DNA of 64,000 nucleotides from Vibrio metoecus (GTDB lineage Bacteria; Pseudomonadota; Gammaproteobacteria; Enterobacterales; Vibrionaceae), in contig NZ_CP035686.1 of the NCBI RefSeq assembly GCF_009665255.1, positions 1,981,001 through 2,045,000 on the forward strand, read 5' to 3'. The notes under the pieces were generated by a model, which saw only the letters and a list, made by a program, of their open reading frames with translations, made no database searches and was not told the DNA's origin. Below, in pieces: positions 17,641-26,770 of the stretch (position 1 is the stretch's first letter; every line of letters begins with the position of its first letter). Made by a program: the position numbers and the translations under genes.

Positions 17641-18771
17641 TTAATCTTGTTCTATTTGCTGGATATTGATGCGATTTTTTTCGTCCAGTTGTGCCGCTTT
17701 AGCGCGAATTTTCGCTTCCAATTGAGCAACCAGATCATCGTTATCAAATCGCTCTTTCTGGCGTACGCCATCTTCATAGAACGCACTTTTCTTATTGCTG
17801 CCCGCTAAACCTAAGTGAGAGACTTCAGCCTCACCAGGGCCATTCACCACGCAACCAATGATTGAAACATCCATCGGTGTCAACACATCTTCGAGACGTT
17901 GCTCTAGTGCGTTTACTGTGCCAATCACGTCGAATTCCTGACGTGAACAACTTGGACAAGCAATAAAATTGATGCCGCGCGAACGAATGCGCAGCGATTT
18001 TAAAATATCGAAGCCGACTTTAATTTCTTCAACCGGATCAGCCGCCAACGAAATACGCAGCGTATCGCCGATACCTTCGGCAAGCAGCATGCCAAGGCCA
18101 ACAGCCGATTTAACAGAACCAGCACGCGCACCACCTGCTTCGGTAATGCCTAAGTGCAGTGGTTGATCGATTTTCTTCGCCAGTAAGCGATAAGACTCTA
18201 CGGCTAGGAATACATCGGAGGCTTTTACACTGACTTTAAACTGGTCAAAGTTAAGGCGATCCAGAATATCAACATGACGCATTGCCGACTCAACCAGAGC
18301 TTCTGGCGTGGGTTCTCCGTACTTAAGTTGGAGATCTTTTTCCAGTGAACCACCGTTGACCCCGATACGAATTGGAATGCCTTTATCACGTGCACAATCG
18401 ACAACTGAGCGGATCCGCTCTTCATTACCGATATTGCCGGGGTTGATGCGCAAACAATCCACGCCGTATTCCGCCACTTTCAGAGCAATACGATAATCAA
18501 AATGAATATCAGCCACCAAAGGGACTGAAACTTGTTGCTTGATCAATTTGAACGCTTCGGCAGCTTCCATCGTTGGGATAGAAACACGCACAATATCCGC
18601 ACCCACTTTTTCCAAAGACTTGATCTGCGCAACCGTGGCAGCAACATCTGTGGTTCGAGTATTGGTCATTGACTGTACGGCGATGGGAGCACCATCACCA
18701 ATAGGAACGTTGCCCACATAGATACGTGTCGAGGGGCGACGCTTGATAGGAGACTCATGTTGCATAGACAT
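17641..18771 (-). CDS. ispG: 4-hydroxy-3-methylbut-2-en-1-yl diphosphate synthase
   Basis: IspG converts MEcPP to HMBPP in the non-mevalonate isoprenoid pathway, using a [4Fe-4S] cluster. It has 376 residues. The cluster ligands Cys272, Cys275 (ACPSCSRQEF) and Cys307 (IIGCVVNGPGE), plus the conserved Glu314, are all present. An N-terminal TIM barrel (to about 260) is followed by the Fe-S domain. The ATG at 18771 is used; a second ATG two codons later is equally possible. It lies four bases after rodZ and just before hisS. It is a client of the isc pathway encoded 5 kb away. Confidence 0.98.
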   Translation of the reverse strand: MSMQHESPIKRRPSTRIYVGNVPIGDGAPIAVQSMTNTRTTDVAATVAQIKSLEKVGADIVRVSIPTMEAAEAFKLIKQQVSVPLVADIHFDYRIALKVAEYGVDCLRINPGNIGNEERIRSVVDCARDKGIPIRIGVNGGSLEKDLQLKYGEPTPEALVESAMRHVDILDRLNFDQFKVSVKASDVFLAVESYRLLAKKIDQPLHLGITEAGGARAGSVKSAVGLGMLLAEGIGDTLRISLAADPVEEIKVGFDILKSLRIRSRGINFIACPSCSRQEFDVIGTVNALEQRLEDVLTPMDVSIIGCVVNGPGEAEVSHLGLAGSNKKSAFYEDGVRQKERFDNDDLVAQLEAKIRAKAAQLDEKNRINIQQIEQD

Positions 18772-18775
18772 TTTT

Positions 18776-19792
18776 CTAAGGTAGGGTCAATCTTGCTACT
18801 TTGCCGGAAGTATAACCAGAAAGGTCGACGGGTTCACTCGCTAATGTGATTGAAACGCCCTCTGGTGCGCCAAGCACCACTTTATAAGGACGTAAACCAT
18901 TCAAACTAATACTCTGCCCTGCAGTTTTCACCCCAGTTGACAAGGTTTTACCAGTGGCATCTTTCACTTGGATCCAGCAATCGGCCGAAAAGTTCAGCAC
19001 TAGCGGTGCTGAAACATTTTCACTAGAGCTAACCTCTGGTTCAGCTTGAGCAGGAGTTGTTGATGCGACTTCAGGTTGTACCACAGGAGGAGCGATCGCT
19101 GTGACTTCTTCTACAACAGGCGCTTCAGTGATCACTTCAGCTTCATTTGAGCTTGAAGGAGTCTGTTCATTGCCATCCGTTGATTGAGGCTCTTCCATCA
19201 GCGGCGTTTCTTCACTCGGCGGCGCGCTATTTTGTAAATCATTCAGTGGTGGAACCGTCGCAAATTCTTCATTAGCGATAGTCTCTTCTTCCACGGGCTG
19301 AGCATCCGGCGCGGCGGTCGGCTCAATCACCATCTGTGGGGGAATTAAGCTGTTTTTCTGGCTGTTCTGCCACCACCATAAGGTAGACATCCCGACAATC
19401 ACGGCAAAAACGACCCAAGTAATGATCATAATGCGTGTATCATGCAGCTGACGTTTGGTTTTCTTAGAAAAACTTTTCATGTCAGGTTGCGTAGGTGGCT
19501 GCTGACAGTAACTATCATCAAAAGCACACAAGATATCAGACTCACGAATCCCCACCGCTTTTGCATACGAGCGTAAGTAGCCACGTGTGAACGTTGCGAC
19601 TTGACCATCTTCAAAACGGTTGTCTTCAATGCTTTGAATAATCGACAGACGTAACCGAAGGCGATCGGCAACTTGGCGCTGAGTCAGCCCCAGATCTTCG
19701 CGCTTTTGTTTCAGCAGCGTACCTGGCGCTACTTTTTCGATCACTTGTTCGTTGGTGTCGGTTTGGTTGTGGTCTTGTTGTTCAGTAGTCAT
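18776..19792 (-). CDS. rodZ: Cytoskeletal protein RodZ
   Basis: RodZ links MreB filaments to the cell-wall elongation machinery across the inner membrane. I choose the ATG at 19792 (338 residues); an open GTG extension of 16 codons has no ribosome site. A helix-turn-helix of the HTH_25 type (about 23-90) is cytoplasmic, one membrane helix covers about 121-141, then a long Pro/Glu/Thr-rich periplasmic linker (about 150-255) leads to a C-terminal DUF4115 domain (about 258-338). It heads the rodZ-ispG-hisS-yfgM-bamB unit. A candidate promoter lies about 155-180 bp upstream. Confidence 0.94.
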   Translation of the reverse strand: MTTEQQDHNQTDTNEQVIEKVAPGTLLKQKREDLGLTQRQVADRLRLRLSIIQSIEDNRFEDGQVATFTRGYLRSYAKAVGIRESDILCAFDDSYCQQPPTQPDMKSFSKKTKRQLHDTRIMIITWVVFAVIVGMSTLWWWQNSQKNSLIPPQMVIEPTAAPDAQPVEEETIANEEFATVPPLNDLQNSAPPSEETPLMEEPQSTDGNEQTPSSSNEAEVITEAPVVEEVTAIAPPVVQPEVASTTPAQAEPEVSSSENVSAPLVLNFSADCWIQVKDATGKTLSTGVKTAGQSISLNGLRPYKVVLGAPEGVSITLASEPVDLSGYTSGKVARLTLP

Positions 19793-20060
19793 CCGTAATT
19801 TCAATCTCTTAGTCAGGACTAAGCGGCTTAAGTCGCTCACTTTTATTTTTCATTATAGGTAGTGAGATGACAGCTTAGCTTAATCGGTGCAATCAGTTAG
19901 CGCTTAGCTTCGGTATAGCTCAAATCAAGTTTGAGAAATTTGCCCCATTCTAATAGATATTGTTGACTAAACAATAAAGAAATGGCCAATAAATCACAGT
20001 TAGTTCAAGGTTTTTCTTCGATTTGACATTTAGAGGCGGCAATTTGTTGCTATGTTAAGC
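19793..20060. other. Noncoding leader and promoter region of rodZ (within a 313-bp gap)
   Basis: No gene is visible. On the minus strand TTGTTT (19974-19969), a 16-bp spacer and TAGAAT (19952-19947) form a plausible promoter. The -35 sits inside an inverted repeat ATTGTT-N5-AACAAT (19959-19975). A second inverted repeat, CTCAAA-N5-TTTGAG (19919-19935), would lie in the 5' leader. Confidence 0.45.
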
Positions 20061-20091
20061 AAAAATAAAGCCAGAGAAACTTCTCTGGCTT
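20061..20091 (-). terminator. Intrinsic terminator of rlmN
   Basis: Stem AAGCCAGAGAA against TTCTCTGGCTT followed on the minus strand by TATTTTT. It lies 15 bp downstream of the rlmN stop. Confidence 0.85.
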
Positions 20092-20105
20092 ATCTGGCTG
20101 GTGAA

Positions 20106-21227
20106 TTACAGTGTTTTCACTGGAATGGCTTGTTCAGCAAATTGTTTGGCTTTGGTACGCTTAGTACGGTCAATAACATCACCAACTAACTGACCACACG
20201 CCGCATCAATATCATCACCACGAGTCTTACGAATCGTTACCGTGTGCTCATATTGCATTAAGGTTTTTTGGAAACGATCGATACGCGAATTACTTGGCTT
20301 CTTGTATGGTGATCCCGGATAAGGGTTAAACGGGATCAAGTTAATTTTACAAGGCGTGCCTTTCATTAATTCTGCGAGTTCATGGGCATGCTCTGTCCCA
20401 TCGTTCACATGATCCAGCAGCACATACTCCACGGTCACCTTGCCACGGTTGGCATTCGATGATGCGATATAGCGACGTACTGTGGCTAAAAATTCTTGGA
20501 TGTTCCAGCGATCATTGATAGGCATAATTTGGCTACGCAGCTCGTCATTTGGTGCATGCAATGAGATGGCGAGTGCCACATCAATTTGGCCGATCATCTG
20601 CTCTAAACCAGAAACCACACCGGAGGTGGAAACAGTTACGCGGCGCTTAGACAGACCAAAACCGAGATCATCGAGCATAATTTCTAACGCTGGGATGAGG
20701 TTTTTCATGTTGAGCAGTGGCTCACCCATGCCCATCATGACCACGTTAGTGATTGGGCGCCGTCCAGTTTCTTTCTCTAGGCCGATTTCACGTGCAGCAC
20801 GCCAAACCTGACCGATAATTTCAGAAACACGTAGGTTACGGTTAAAGCCTTGCTGAGCCGTTGAGCAGAATTTACATTCCAACGCACAACCCACTTGGGA
20901 AGAAACACAGAGCGTCGCGCGGTCTTCTTCTGGGATATAAACCGTTTCAACATCCTGATCTCCCACACGCATTGCCCATTTGATGGTGCCATCGGCTGAG
21001 TGTTGTGCTTCCGATACGTAAGGTGCACGAATTTCACACTTCGCTTTGAGCTTTTCGCGGAGTTGTTTGTTGATGTTATTCATTTGATCGAAGTCATCAC
21101 AACCAAAGTGATAAATCCACTTCATGACCTGTTCGGCACGAAACGCTTTCTCACCTAGCTCTTCGGCAAAAAACGTACGTAAACCCTTGCGGTCAAAATC
21201 GAGTAGATTGATTTTTTCTGTGGTCAT
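20106..21227 (-). CDS. rlmN: Dual-specificity 23S rRNA/tRNA adenine-C2 methyltransferase RlmN
   Basis: RlmN is a radical-SAM enzyme that methylates C2 of A2503 in 23S rRNA and A37 of some tRNAs. It has 373 residues from the ATG at 21227, which has GAGAGGCACC upstream; the 23-codon open extension is not supported. The [4Fe-4S] motif CALECKFC gives Cys114, Cys118 and Cys121. The GMGEPLLN motif, and a C-terminal cysteine in DIDAACGQL (the methyl-carrying position in this family), are present. It is flanked by its own terminator and a 173-bp gap to ndk, so it is probably a single unit. Confidence 0.97.
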   Translation of the reverse strand: MTTEKINLLDFDRKGLRTFFAEELGEKAFRAEQVMKWIYHFGCDDFDQMNNINKQLREKLKAKCEIRAPYVSEAQHSADGTIKWAMRVGDQDVETVYIPEEDRATLCVSSQVGCALECKFCSTAQQGFNRNLRVSEIIGQVWRAAREIGLEKETGRRPITNVVMMGMGEPLLNMKNLIPALEIMLDDLGFGLSKRRVTVSTSGVVSGLEQMIGQIDVALAISLHAPNDELRSQIMPINDRWNIQEFLATVRRYIASSNANRGKVTVEYVLLDHVNDGTEHAHELAELMKGTPCKINLIPFNPYPGSPYKKPSNSRIDRFQKTLMQYEHTVTIRKTRGDDIDAACGQLVGDVIDRTKRTKAKQFAEQAIPVKTL

Positions 21228-21357
21228 GGTGCCTCTCAAGAAGACGGAACAGTAATTAAGGGCGCGAATTGTACAGCCTTTATGCAGCGACAACAAGGGC
21301 TGTAAAACCGTGTCATTTCTAAGGTGTTAATTCTTGATGAGTTGTTTTTTGTGCAGA

Positions 21358-21384
21358 TTTTAGGCTCCACATTGGGAGCCTAAA
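21358..21384 (-). terminator. Hairpin downstream of ndk, probable terminator
   Basis: Ten-bp stem TTTAGGCTCC against GGAGCCTAAA with a six-base loop, immediately past the ndk stop. The T-run after it on the minus strand is short, so this is a moderate call. Confidence 0.6.
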
Positions 21385-21400
21385 TAACCCTATTCAAAGG

Positions 21401-21829
21401 CTATGGACGAGGGCAAATTTCTGACTCTGGAAAGAAGAATTCAATTTCACGAGCGGCCGATGCTGGACTGTCGCTACCGTGTACTGAGTTATAACGCATG
21501 CTCAGTGCATAATCGGCACGCAGCGTACCACAAGCCGCTTCTTCTGGATTGGTTTTACCCATCAGTTCACGATAGCGTACGATGGCATTTTCACCTTCCA
21601 ACACTTGCACCATGATCGGACCTGAAGTCATAAATTCTTTCAGAGGTTCGAAAAAGGGTTTGCCTTCGTGCTCAGCGTAAAAACCACTCGCTTGCTCTTC
21701 CGACAGGTGGACCATTTTCGCCGCAATGATCTGCAAACCCGCTTTTTCAATACGATGGTAAATTTCACCAATCAGGTTACGCTTCACCGCATCCGGTTTA
21801 ATGATCGAAAATGTTCTTTCTAGAGCCAT
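21401..21829 (-). CDS. ndk: Nucleoside diphosphate kinase
   Basis: Ndk transfers the gamma phosphate from NTPs to NDPs by a phosphohistidine intermediate. It has 142 residues (typical 141-143). Lys11 in IIKPDAVKR and catalytic His117 in NSVHGSDS are present. The ATG at 21829 has AAAGGAAATTTT upstream. It sits between pepB and rlmN with terminators on both sides, as in other Vibrio and enteric genomes where ndk, pepB and rlmN are neighbours. Confidence 0.98.
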   Translation of the reverse strand: MALERTFSIIKPDAVKRNLIGEIYHRIEKAGLQIIAAKMVHLSEEQASGFYAEHEGKPFFEPLKEFMTSGPIMVQVLEGENAIVRYRELMGKTNPEEAACGTLRADYALSMRYNSVHGSDSPASAAREIEFFFPESEICPRP

Positions 21830-21871
21830 AAAATTTCCTTTTGTTTATTGTGCTTGTTTTAATTCTCTTAA

Positions 21872-21901
21872 TAAAAACAAGGCAGCTTTACAAGCTGCCT
21901 T
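21872..21901 (-). terminator. Intrinsic terminator of pepB
   Basis: Stem AAGGCAGCTT against AAGCTGCCTT with a three-base loop, followed on the minus strand by GTTTTTATT. It lies between pepB and ndk. Confidence 0.88.
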
Positions 21902-21906
21902 TAAAT

Positions 21907-23196
21907 TTATGCTTGCTGCATCATAATTCGTGCGAGCATTTTCACGCCCATGCCCGTCGCTCCAGCGGCCCATTTATCGCTGGCTGACTTGCGATACGTG
22001 GCTGAACAGTCAAAGTGCAGCCAACCTTGTTGGTACCCTTCGACAAAGTAAGAGAGGAACGCCGCTGCAGTACTGGCACCTGGCGTATAATCGCCATTGC
22101 TGATGTTAGACAGATCCGCAAAGTTAGAAGGCAGCATCTCACGATGGAATTCAGCCAGAGGCAGTGCCCACAACGCTTCATTCTCTTCTTTTGCCGCAGC
22201 TAATGCTTGTTGACTCAGCGACTCATCATAAGAAAGCAGTGCGTGGTAATCATTACCCAGTGCGTTTTTCGCCGCACCGGTTAAGGTTGCGCAGTCGATG
22301 ATCAGTTGTGGTTTTTGCTCACTAGCGTAGATAAGGCCATCCGCCAGAACCAAACGCCCTTCCGCATCGGTGTTCATGATTTCTACGGTTTTGCCATTTT
22401 TGTAGGTGATAATGTCACCGAGCTTCAATGCACGACCTGAAACCATGTTTTCCGCACAGCAAAGGATCAGTTTCACACGCTTGTTGAAGCCACGCATGAT
22501 CGCTAAGCCCAAAGCGCCCGTGATCATACCTGAGCCGCCCATGTCCGCTTTCATCGCAGACATCATGTTGGAAGGCTTCAAGCTGTAACCACCTGAGTCG
22601 AAAGTAATGCCTTTACCCACTAAACACGCGAATACCGGAGCGTTTTCATCGCCCGTTGGGTTGTAATCCAGTTGTAGCATGGCAGATGTACGTTCAGAGC
22701 CACGGCCAACAGCGTAAATGCCTTCCCAACCTTCGGTGAGCAGATCCTTGTCTTTCACGATACGGTAAGAAACATGTTCCGGCGCGAGTGATTTGATAAA
22801 TTCTGCCGCCATTGTCGCCAGTTGGCGTGGCGCCACTTCTTCCGCGCTTTTGTTGATGATATCGCGTGTCCAATCCGTCGCTTTAATGCGCGCTTCTAGC
22901 TCTGCTTGTTCAGCAGCCGCTAATGCTTTCCACTCGACGGTATTGCGCTTTTTCGCATCTCGGTAACCTTGATAGAAAGCCCAAATGCTCTCCAGATCCC
23001 AACCTTCTCCAGCCAGGAATGCCGTGCGGATACCTTGATTATCTAACTTACGTGCTGCACGTTGGATCGCGCTGAAATCTTGTGCTTGAGCCAAGTGAAT
23101 GGTTGCACCTTGCTCTGCAAAGGAAATGAGCGCTTTCTCTCCCCACTGAGGCTGGGCAGCTTGAGTACTCAAAAATACAGACATCTGTGTAGACAT
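21907..23196 (-). CDS. pepB: Peptidase B (M17 leucyl aminopeptidase family)
   Basis: PepB is a cytosolic, metal-dependent M17 aminopeptidase. The ATG at 23196 (429 residues; E. coli PepB 427) has GACAAGGAGAAACC upstream; the 15-codon open extension is rejected. The M17 signature NTDAEGRLVLADG is present, with the metal-binding KGITFDSGGYSLKPS and DMGGSG segments before it. The N-terminal third is the variable domain. It sits just downstream of the isc operon, separated from it by a bidirectional terminator. Confidence 0.96.
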   Translation of the reverse strand: MSTQMSVFLSTQAAQPQWGEKALISFAEQGATIHLAQAQDFSAIQRAARKLDNQGIRTAFLAGEGWDLESIWAFYQGYRDAKKRNTVEWKALAAAEQAELEARIKATDWTRDIINKSAEEVAPRQLATMAAEFIKSLAPEHVSYRIVKDKDLLTEGWEGIYAVGRGSERTSAMLQLDYNPTGDENAPVFACLVGKGITFDSGGYSLKPSNMMSAMKADMGGSGMITGALGLAIMRGFNKRVKLILCCAENMVSGRALKLGDIITYKNGKTVEIMNTDAEGRLVLADGLIYASEQKPQLIIDCATLTGAAKNALGNDYHALLSYDESLSQQALAAAKEENEALWALPLAEFHREMLPSNFADLSNISNGDYTPGASTAAAFLSYFVEGYQQGWLHFDCSATYRKSASDKWAAGATGMGVKMLARIMMQQA

Positions 23197-23290
23197 GGTT
23201 TCTCCTTGTCTTAAATATTGGCTTTGCCTGTGCCATCTCATTAAATCGCCACGATGTTAGCATTATGTCGTGACAAAATGTCAAACGAAT

Positions 23291-23322
23291 AAAAAAACGG
23301 ACCAAGTGGTCCGCATTTTTTG
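23291..23322 (-). terminator. Intrinsic terminator of the isc operon
   Basis: Stem CGGACCA against TGGTCCG, followed by TTTTTTTATT on the minus strand, about 30 bp after iscX. A run of Ts also follows on the plus strand. Confidence 0.85.
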
Positions 23323-23353
23323 ATAAGAAGTGTTAACTCTGTGAGGTTTCTGT

Positions 23354-23548
23354 TTATTCAAACTCATCCATCCAGCACAGAATCACCGCTTCGAGGATTT
23401 TTTCGTTGGAATGATTCGGATCATCGTCAAAATCTTCCAACTCCATAATCCAACGATGCAGATCGGTAAAACGTACGGTTTTTGGATCGACATCGGGAAA
23501 CTTATCACACAGCTCAATCGCAATATCGCGAGAATCTGTCCATTTCAT
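23354..23548 (-). CDS. iscX: Fe-S cluster assembly protein IscX
   Basis: IscX is a small acidic protein that binds IscS and iron and tunes cluster assembly. It has 64 residues (E. coli 66). The family pattern is clear: MKWTDSRDIAIELCDKFPDVDPKTVRFTDLHRWI at the start and an acidic C-terminal half. It is the last gene of the isc operon, 48 bp after fdx, and a terminator follows. Confidence 0.95.
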   Translation of the reverse strand: MKWTDSRDIAIELCDKFPDVDPKTVRFTDLHRWIMELEDFDDDPNHSNEKILEAVILCWMDEFE

Positions 23549-23596
23549 GATTGACCTTCCGATTGGTTATGCCTCGGCATTCACCGAGGCTGAGAA

Positions 23597-23935
23597 TTAA
23601 TGATCTTCTGACGCGTGGTTCAGGGTGTATTTCGGGATCTCTACCACTAGGTCTTCATCCGCCACTCGAGCCTGACAGCTGAGACGAGATTCTGGCTCCA
23701 GACCCCATGCTTTATCCAGCATATCGTCTTCCAGTTCATCACTCTCTTCCAGTGAATCAAACCCTTCACGAACGATACAGTGGCAAGTGGTACAAGCGCA
23801 CGATTTCTCACACGCATGCTCAATGGCGATACCGTTTTTGAGTGCCACATCAAGAATCGTTTCCCCAGTTTGCGCTTCTAACACTGCGCCTTCTGGGCAA
23901 AGGGTTTCATGAGGCAAAACAATAATCTTAGGCAT
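23597..23935 (-). CDS. fdx: ISC-type [2Fe-2S] ferredoxin
   Basis: Fdx supplies electrons for Fe-S cluster assembly on IscU. The ATG at 23935 (112 residues; E. coli 111) is chosen; an open 27-codon extension overlaps hscA and is not supported. The [2Fe-2S] ligands are Cys42, Cys48, Cys51 and Cys87. It follows hscA by 13 bp and precedes iscX, in the usual operon order. Confidence 0.97.
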   Translation of the reverse strand: MPKIIVLPHETLCPEGAVLEAQTGETILDVALKNGIAIEHACEKSCACTTCHCIVREGFDSLEESDELEDDMLDKAWGLEPESRLSCQARVADEDLVVEIPKYTLNHASEDH

Positions 23936-23948
23936 GTTGGTAGTCTCT

Positions 23949-25799
23949 TCAAATCTCGTCAACGGAGTGGCCAGCCAGTGCGCTGCGAATCGATTTATCC
24001 ATTCGTTTTGACGCAAAATCTTGGCTCGCTTTATCTGTGTCTTTTATTCCTTGCTCAATGGCATCAGCATTATCGCCATTGCGCAGTTCAATCAATCGCT
24101 CGATCGCCTGTAATAAAGTTTGGCGCTCTTGCTCTGTGAGCAGCTCATCACCATCCGCTTGCAGTGCAGAGATCAAACCTTCAATCACGCGATCGGCTTC
24201 TACGCGCTGCTCAGCCAACGCACGCGCCAGCATGTCCTCTTTAGCATAAGCCATTGAGTCTTTCAGCATCTGAGCAACTTCATCATCACTCAAACCGTAG
24301 GAAGGCTTCACCTGAATTTCCGCCTGCACACCGGTACTTTTTTCCAGTGCGGTCACGGAGAGCAGACCATCTGCATCCACTTGATAAGTTACGCGAATAT
24401 GTGCTGCGCCTGCCGCCATCGGCGGAATGCCTTTTAGTGAAAAACGAGCCAACGAACGGCAGTCATCGACCATTTCACGCTCACCTTGCACCACATGCAC
24501 GCTCATTGCCGTTTGCCCATCTTTGAAGGTGGTAAACTCTTGCGCGCGAGCGACAGGAATCGTGGTGTTACGTGGAATGATTTTTTCCACCAAACCGCCC
24601 ATGGTTTCAATCCCCAAAGAGAGAGGGATGACATCGAGCAGCAACATTTCTGCATCCGGCTTATTGCCTGCAAGAATGTCCGCCTGAATCGCAGCACCAA
24701 TCGCGACCACTTCATCAGGGTTAATGCTGGTCAGTGGCGTGCGGCCAAAAAACTCACCCACTTGCTCGCGAACAAACGGAGTACGGGTTGAACCACCTAC
24801 CATCACGACTTCGAGCACGTCATCTGCTGCGACATCTGCATCTTTTAACGCACGACGGCAAGCAAGCAGCGTCTTTTTCACGAGTGGTGCAATTAGGCTT
24901 TCCAGCTCTTCACGCGTGAGAGTGCCTTGCCAGCCAAGCACATCAAGCTCAGCCGTCATGTGTTCAGTCAAATCAATTTTGGCTTGAGTCGAAGCATTAA
25001 TCAGCGTGCGATGCTGCTCAGCCGTTAAGCTGGTGAGTCCGATTTGTGCTTGCAGGTGATCGGCGATCAGATGGTCAAAGTCATCACCACCCAGTGCAGA
25101 GTCACCACCGGTTGCTAGCACTTCAAACACGCCGCGAGAGAGGCGTAAAATCGAAATATCGAAGGTGCCGCCGCCTAAATCGTAAACCGCGATCACGCCT
25201 TCTTGACCTGAGTCCAAGCCATAAGCAATCGCCGCTGCGGTAGGCTCGTTGAGTAAACGCAGCACATGCAAACCCGCTAACGCCGCGGCATCTTTAGTCG
25301 CAACGCGCTGCGCATCATCGAAATACGCAGGAACAGTGATGACCACACCTGCTAAATCGCCGCCCAAAGTAGCGGTGGCGCGTTCTGCTAAAGCTTTCAA
25401 AATATCCGCAGAAATCTGAATGGGATTTTTATCCCCTTGCGCGGTTTGCACAATCGGTAAGCCCTTCTCGCTCGCTTTAAAGCGATAAGGCAGATGCGGG
25501 TAACGTTGATTAATGTCTTGCAGTGAACGACCAAGCAGACGTTTTACCGAAATCACTGTGTTATGCGGATCGGTTTCGGCTTGTTCACGAGCTAGATAGC
25601 CCACTCGAGTTTCATCGACGCCATAATTCACCACGGACGGGAGAATACTGCGCTCTTGGCTATCCAGCAGTGTACTGGCGGTTCCACTACGCACAGACGC
25701 CACTAAGGAGTTAGTGGTGCCTAAATCAATACCCGCAGCCAATTTATGCTGGTGTGGTGCCGAACTTTGACCCGGCTCTGCAATCTGAAGTAATGCCAT
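23949..25799 (-). CDS. hscA: Fe-S chaperone HscA (Hsp70 family)
   Basis: HscA is the specialised Hsp70 that, with HscB, releases clusters from IscU by binding its LPPVK motif. It has 616 residues, same as E. coli. The actin-like ATPase domain (to about 380) shows GIDLGTTNS, VPAYFDDAQR, the VYDLGGGTFDIS motif and VGGSTRTP; the substrate-binding beta domain and helical lid follow. It is encoded between hscB and fdx. Confidence 0.98.
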   Translation of the reverse strand: MALLQIAEPGQSSAPHQHKLAAGIDLGTTNSLVASVRSGTASTLLDSQERSILPSVVNYGVDETRVGYLAREQAETDPHNTVISVKRLLGRSLQDINQRYPHLPYRFKASEKGLPIVQTAQGDKNPIQISADILKALAERATATLGGDLAGVVITVPAYFDDAQRVATKDAAALAGLHVLRLLNEPTAAAIAYGLDSGQEGVIAVYDLGGGTFDISILRLSRGVFEVLATGGDSALGGDDFDHLIADHLQAQIGLTSLTAEQHRTLINASTQAKIDLTEHMTAELDVLGWQGTLTREELESLIAPLVKKTLLACRRALKDADVAADDVLEVVMVGGSTRTPFVREQVGEFFGRTPLTSINPDEVVAIGAAIQADILAGNKPDAEMLLLDVIPLSLGIETMGGLVEKIIPRNTTIPVARAQEFTTFKDGQTAMSVHVVQGEREMVDDCRSLARFSLKGIPPMAAGAAHIRVTYQVDADGLLSVTALEKSTGVQAEIQVKPSYGLSDDEVAQMLKDSMAYAKEDMLARALAEQRVEADRVIEGLISALQADGDELLTEQERQTLLQAIERLIELRNGDNADAIEQGIKDTDKASQDFASKRMDKSIRSALAGHSVDEI

Positions 25800-25822
25800 C
25801 AGTTGTTCCTTTGAATCTTGAA

Positions 25823-26338
25823 TTAGCCAAGCAGTTGGTCTTCGACTCGTTCTACTTCATTTTTGAGTTTGGCAATAAATTTGAGCTTTCTGACTTGGTC
25901 GGCCGCCGCTAGCCACTCACTTTGTGATAAGAGTTGTTGCAACTGAGTAAGATAAGCGCGCTGCATCTTGGTCACTTTGCTATCAAAATCCATCAATGCC
26001 GTTTCTGGTTCTGCATGCGATGTGACGGATTCCAACTCCTCACGCAGCTCCATCTGTTCCATTAGGAACATAGGATCTTGCAGCGTTTGCTGCTCGGCAT
26101 TCATCTCAATACCTTGTAAAGACAAGAGATATTCAGCACGGCGCAGAGGATCTTTCAGCGTTTGGTAAGCGTCATTAATTTGCGCAGCTTGTTGCACCGC
26201 CAATAGGCGATCGCGCTCAGAAGCGGTGGCAAAGTTATCCGGATGGAATCGTTTTTGCAACGTTCTGAACTGAGAAGAAAGAAGGCTACCATCCAGTTCA
26301 AACTGAATCGGCAGCCCAAATAATTCAAAATAATTCAT
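25823..26338 (-). CDS. hscB: Fe-S co-chaperone HscB (J-domain protein)
   Basis: HscB is the J-protein partner of HscA that brings IscU to it. It has 171 residues (E. coli 171). The J domain (about 1-75) contains the HPD motif at residues 32-34 (RFHPDNFA), and a C-terminal helical IscU-binding domain follows. It lies 23 bp upstream of hscA and 48 bp after iscA in the operon. Confidence 0.97.
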   Translation of the reverse strand: MNYFELFGLPIQFELDGSLLSSQFRTLQKRFHPDNFATASERDRLLAVQQAAQINDAYQTLKDPLRRAEYLLSLQGIEMNAEQQTLQDPMFLMEQMELREELESVTSHAEPETALMDFDSKVTKMQRAYLTQLQQLLSQSEWLAAADQVRKLKFIAKLKNEVERVEDQLLG

Positions 26339-26386
26339 CTTGATAGCGGTCCTGTAATCGAGAACAGTCTCGATGGTCAGTTACCG

Positions 26387-26710
26387 TTAAACGTTGAAGC
26401 TTTCACCACAACCACATTCACTTTTGACATTTGGGTTGTTGAATTCAAAGCCTTCGTTTAACCCTTCTTTTTTGTAATCGAGTTGAGTGCCATCTAAATA
26501 GACCATGCTTTTGGTGTCAATGATCACTTTAACGCCATGGCTTTCAAATACGTGGTCTTCTTCGTTGAGATCATCAACAAATTCGAGCACATACGCCATT
26601 CCCGAACACCCAGTCGTCTTGACACCAAGACGTAAACCGATGCCTTTTCCACGATTATCCAGAAAAGCTTTAACTCGGCTTGCTGCGGTTTCGCTAAGAG
26701 TGACGGCCAT
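26387..26710 (-). CDS. iscA: Iron-sulfur cluster A-type carrier IscA
   Basis: IscA is an A-type carrier that delivers iron or [4Fe-4S] clusters to target proteins. It has 107 residues. The three conserved cysteines are Cys35, Cys99 and Cys101 (TGCSGMAY and ECGCGESF). It lies between iscU and hscB in the canonical order. Confidence 0.98.
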   Translation of the reverse strand: MAVTLSETAASRVKAFLDNRGKGIGLRLGVKTTGCSGMAYVLEFVDDLNEEDHVFESHGVKVIIDTKSMVYLDGTQLDYKKEGLNEGFEFNNPNVKSECGCGESFNV

Positions 26711-26770
26711 ACTTCAACCTTATGATTTCAATAAATTAAAGGGTGGGAGCTGCGACAGCTCCCAAACGAA

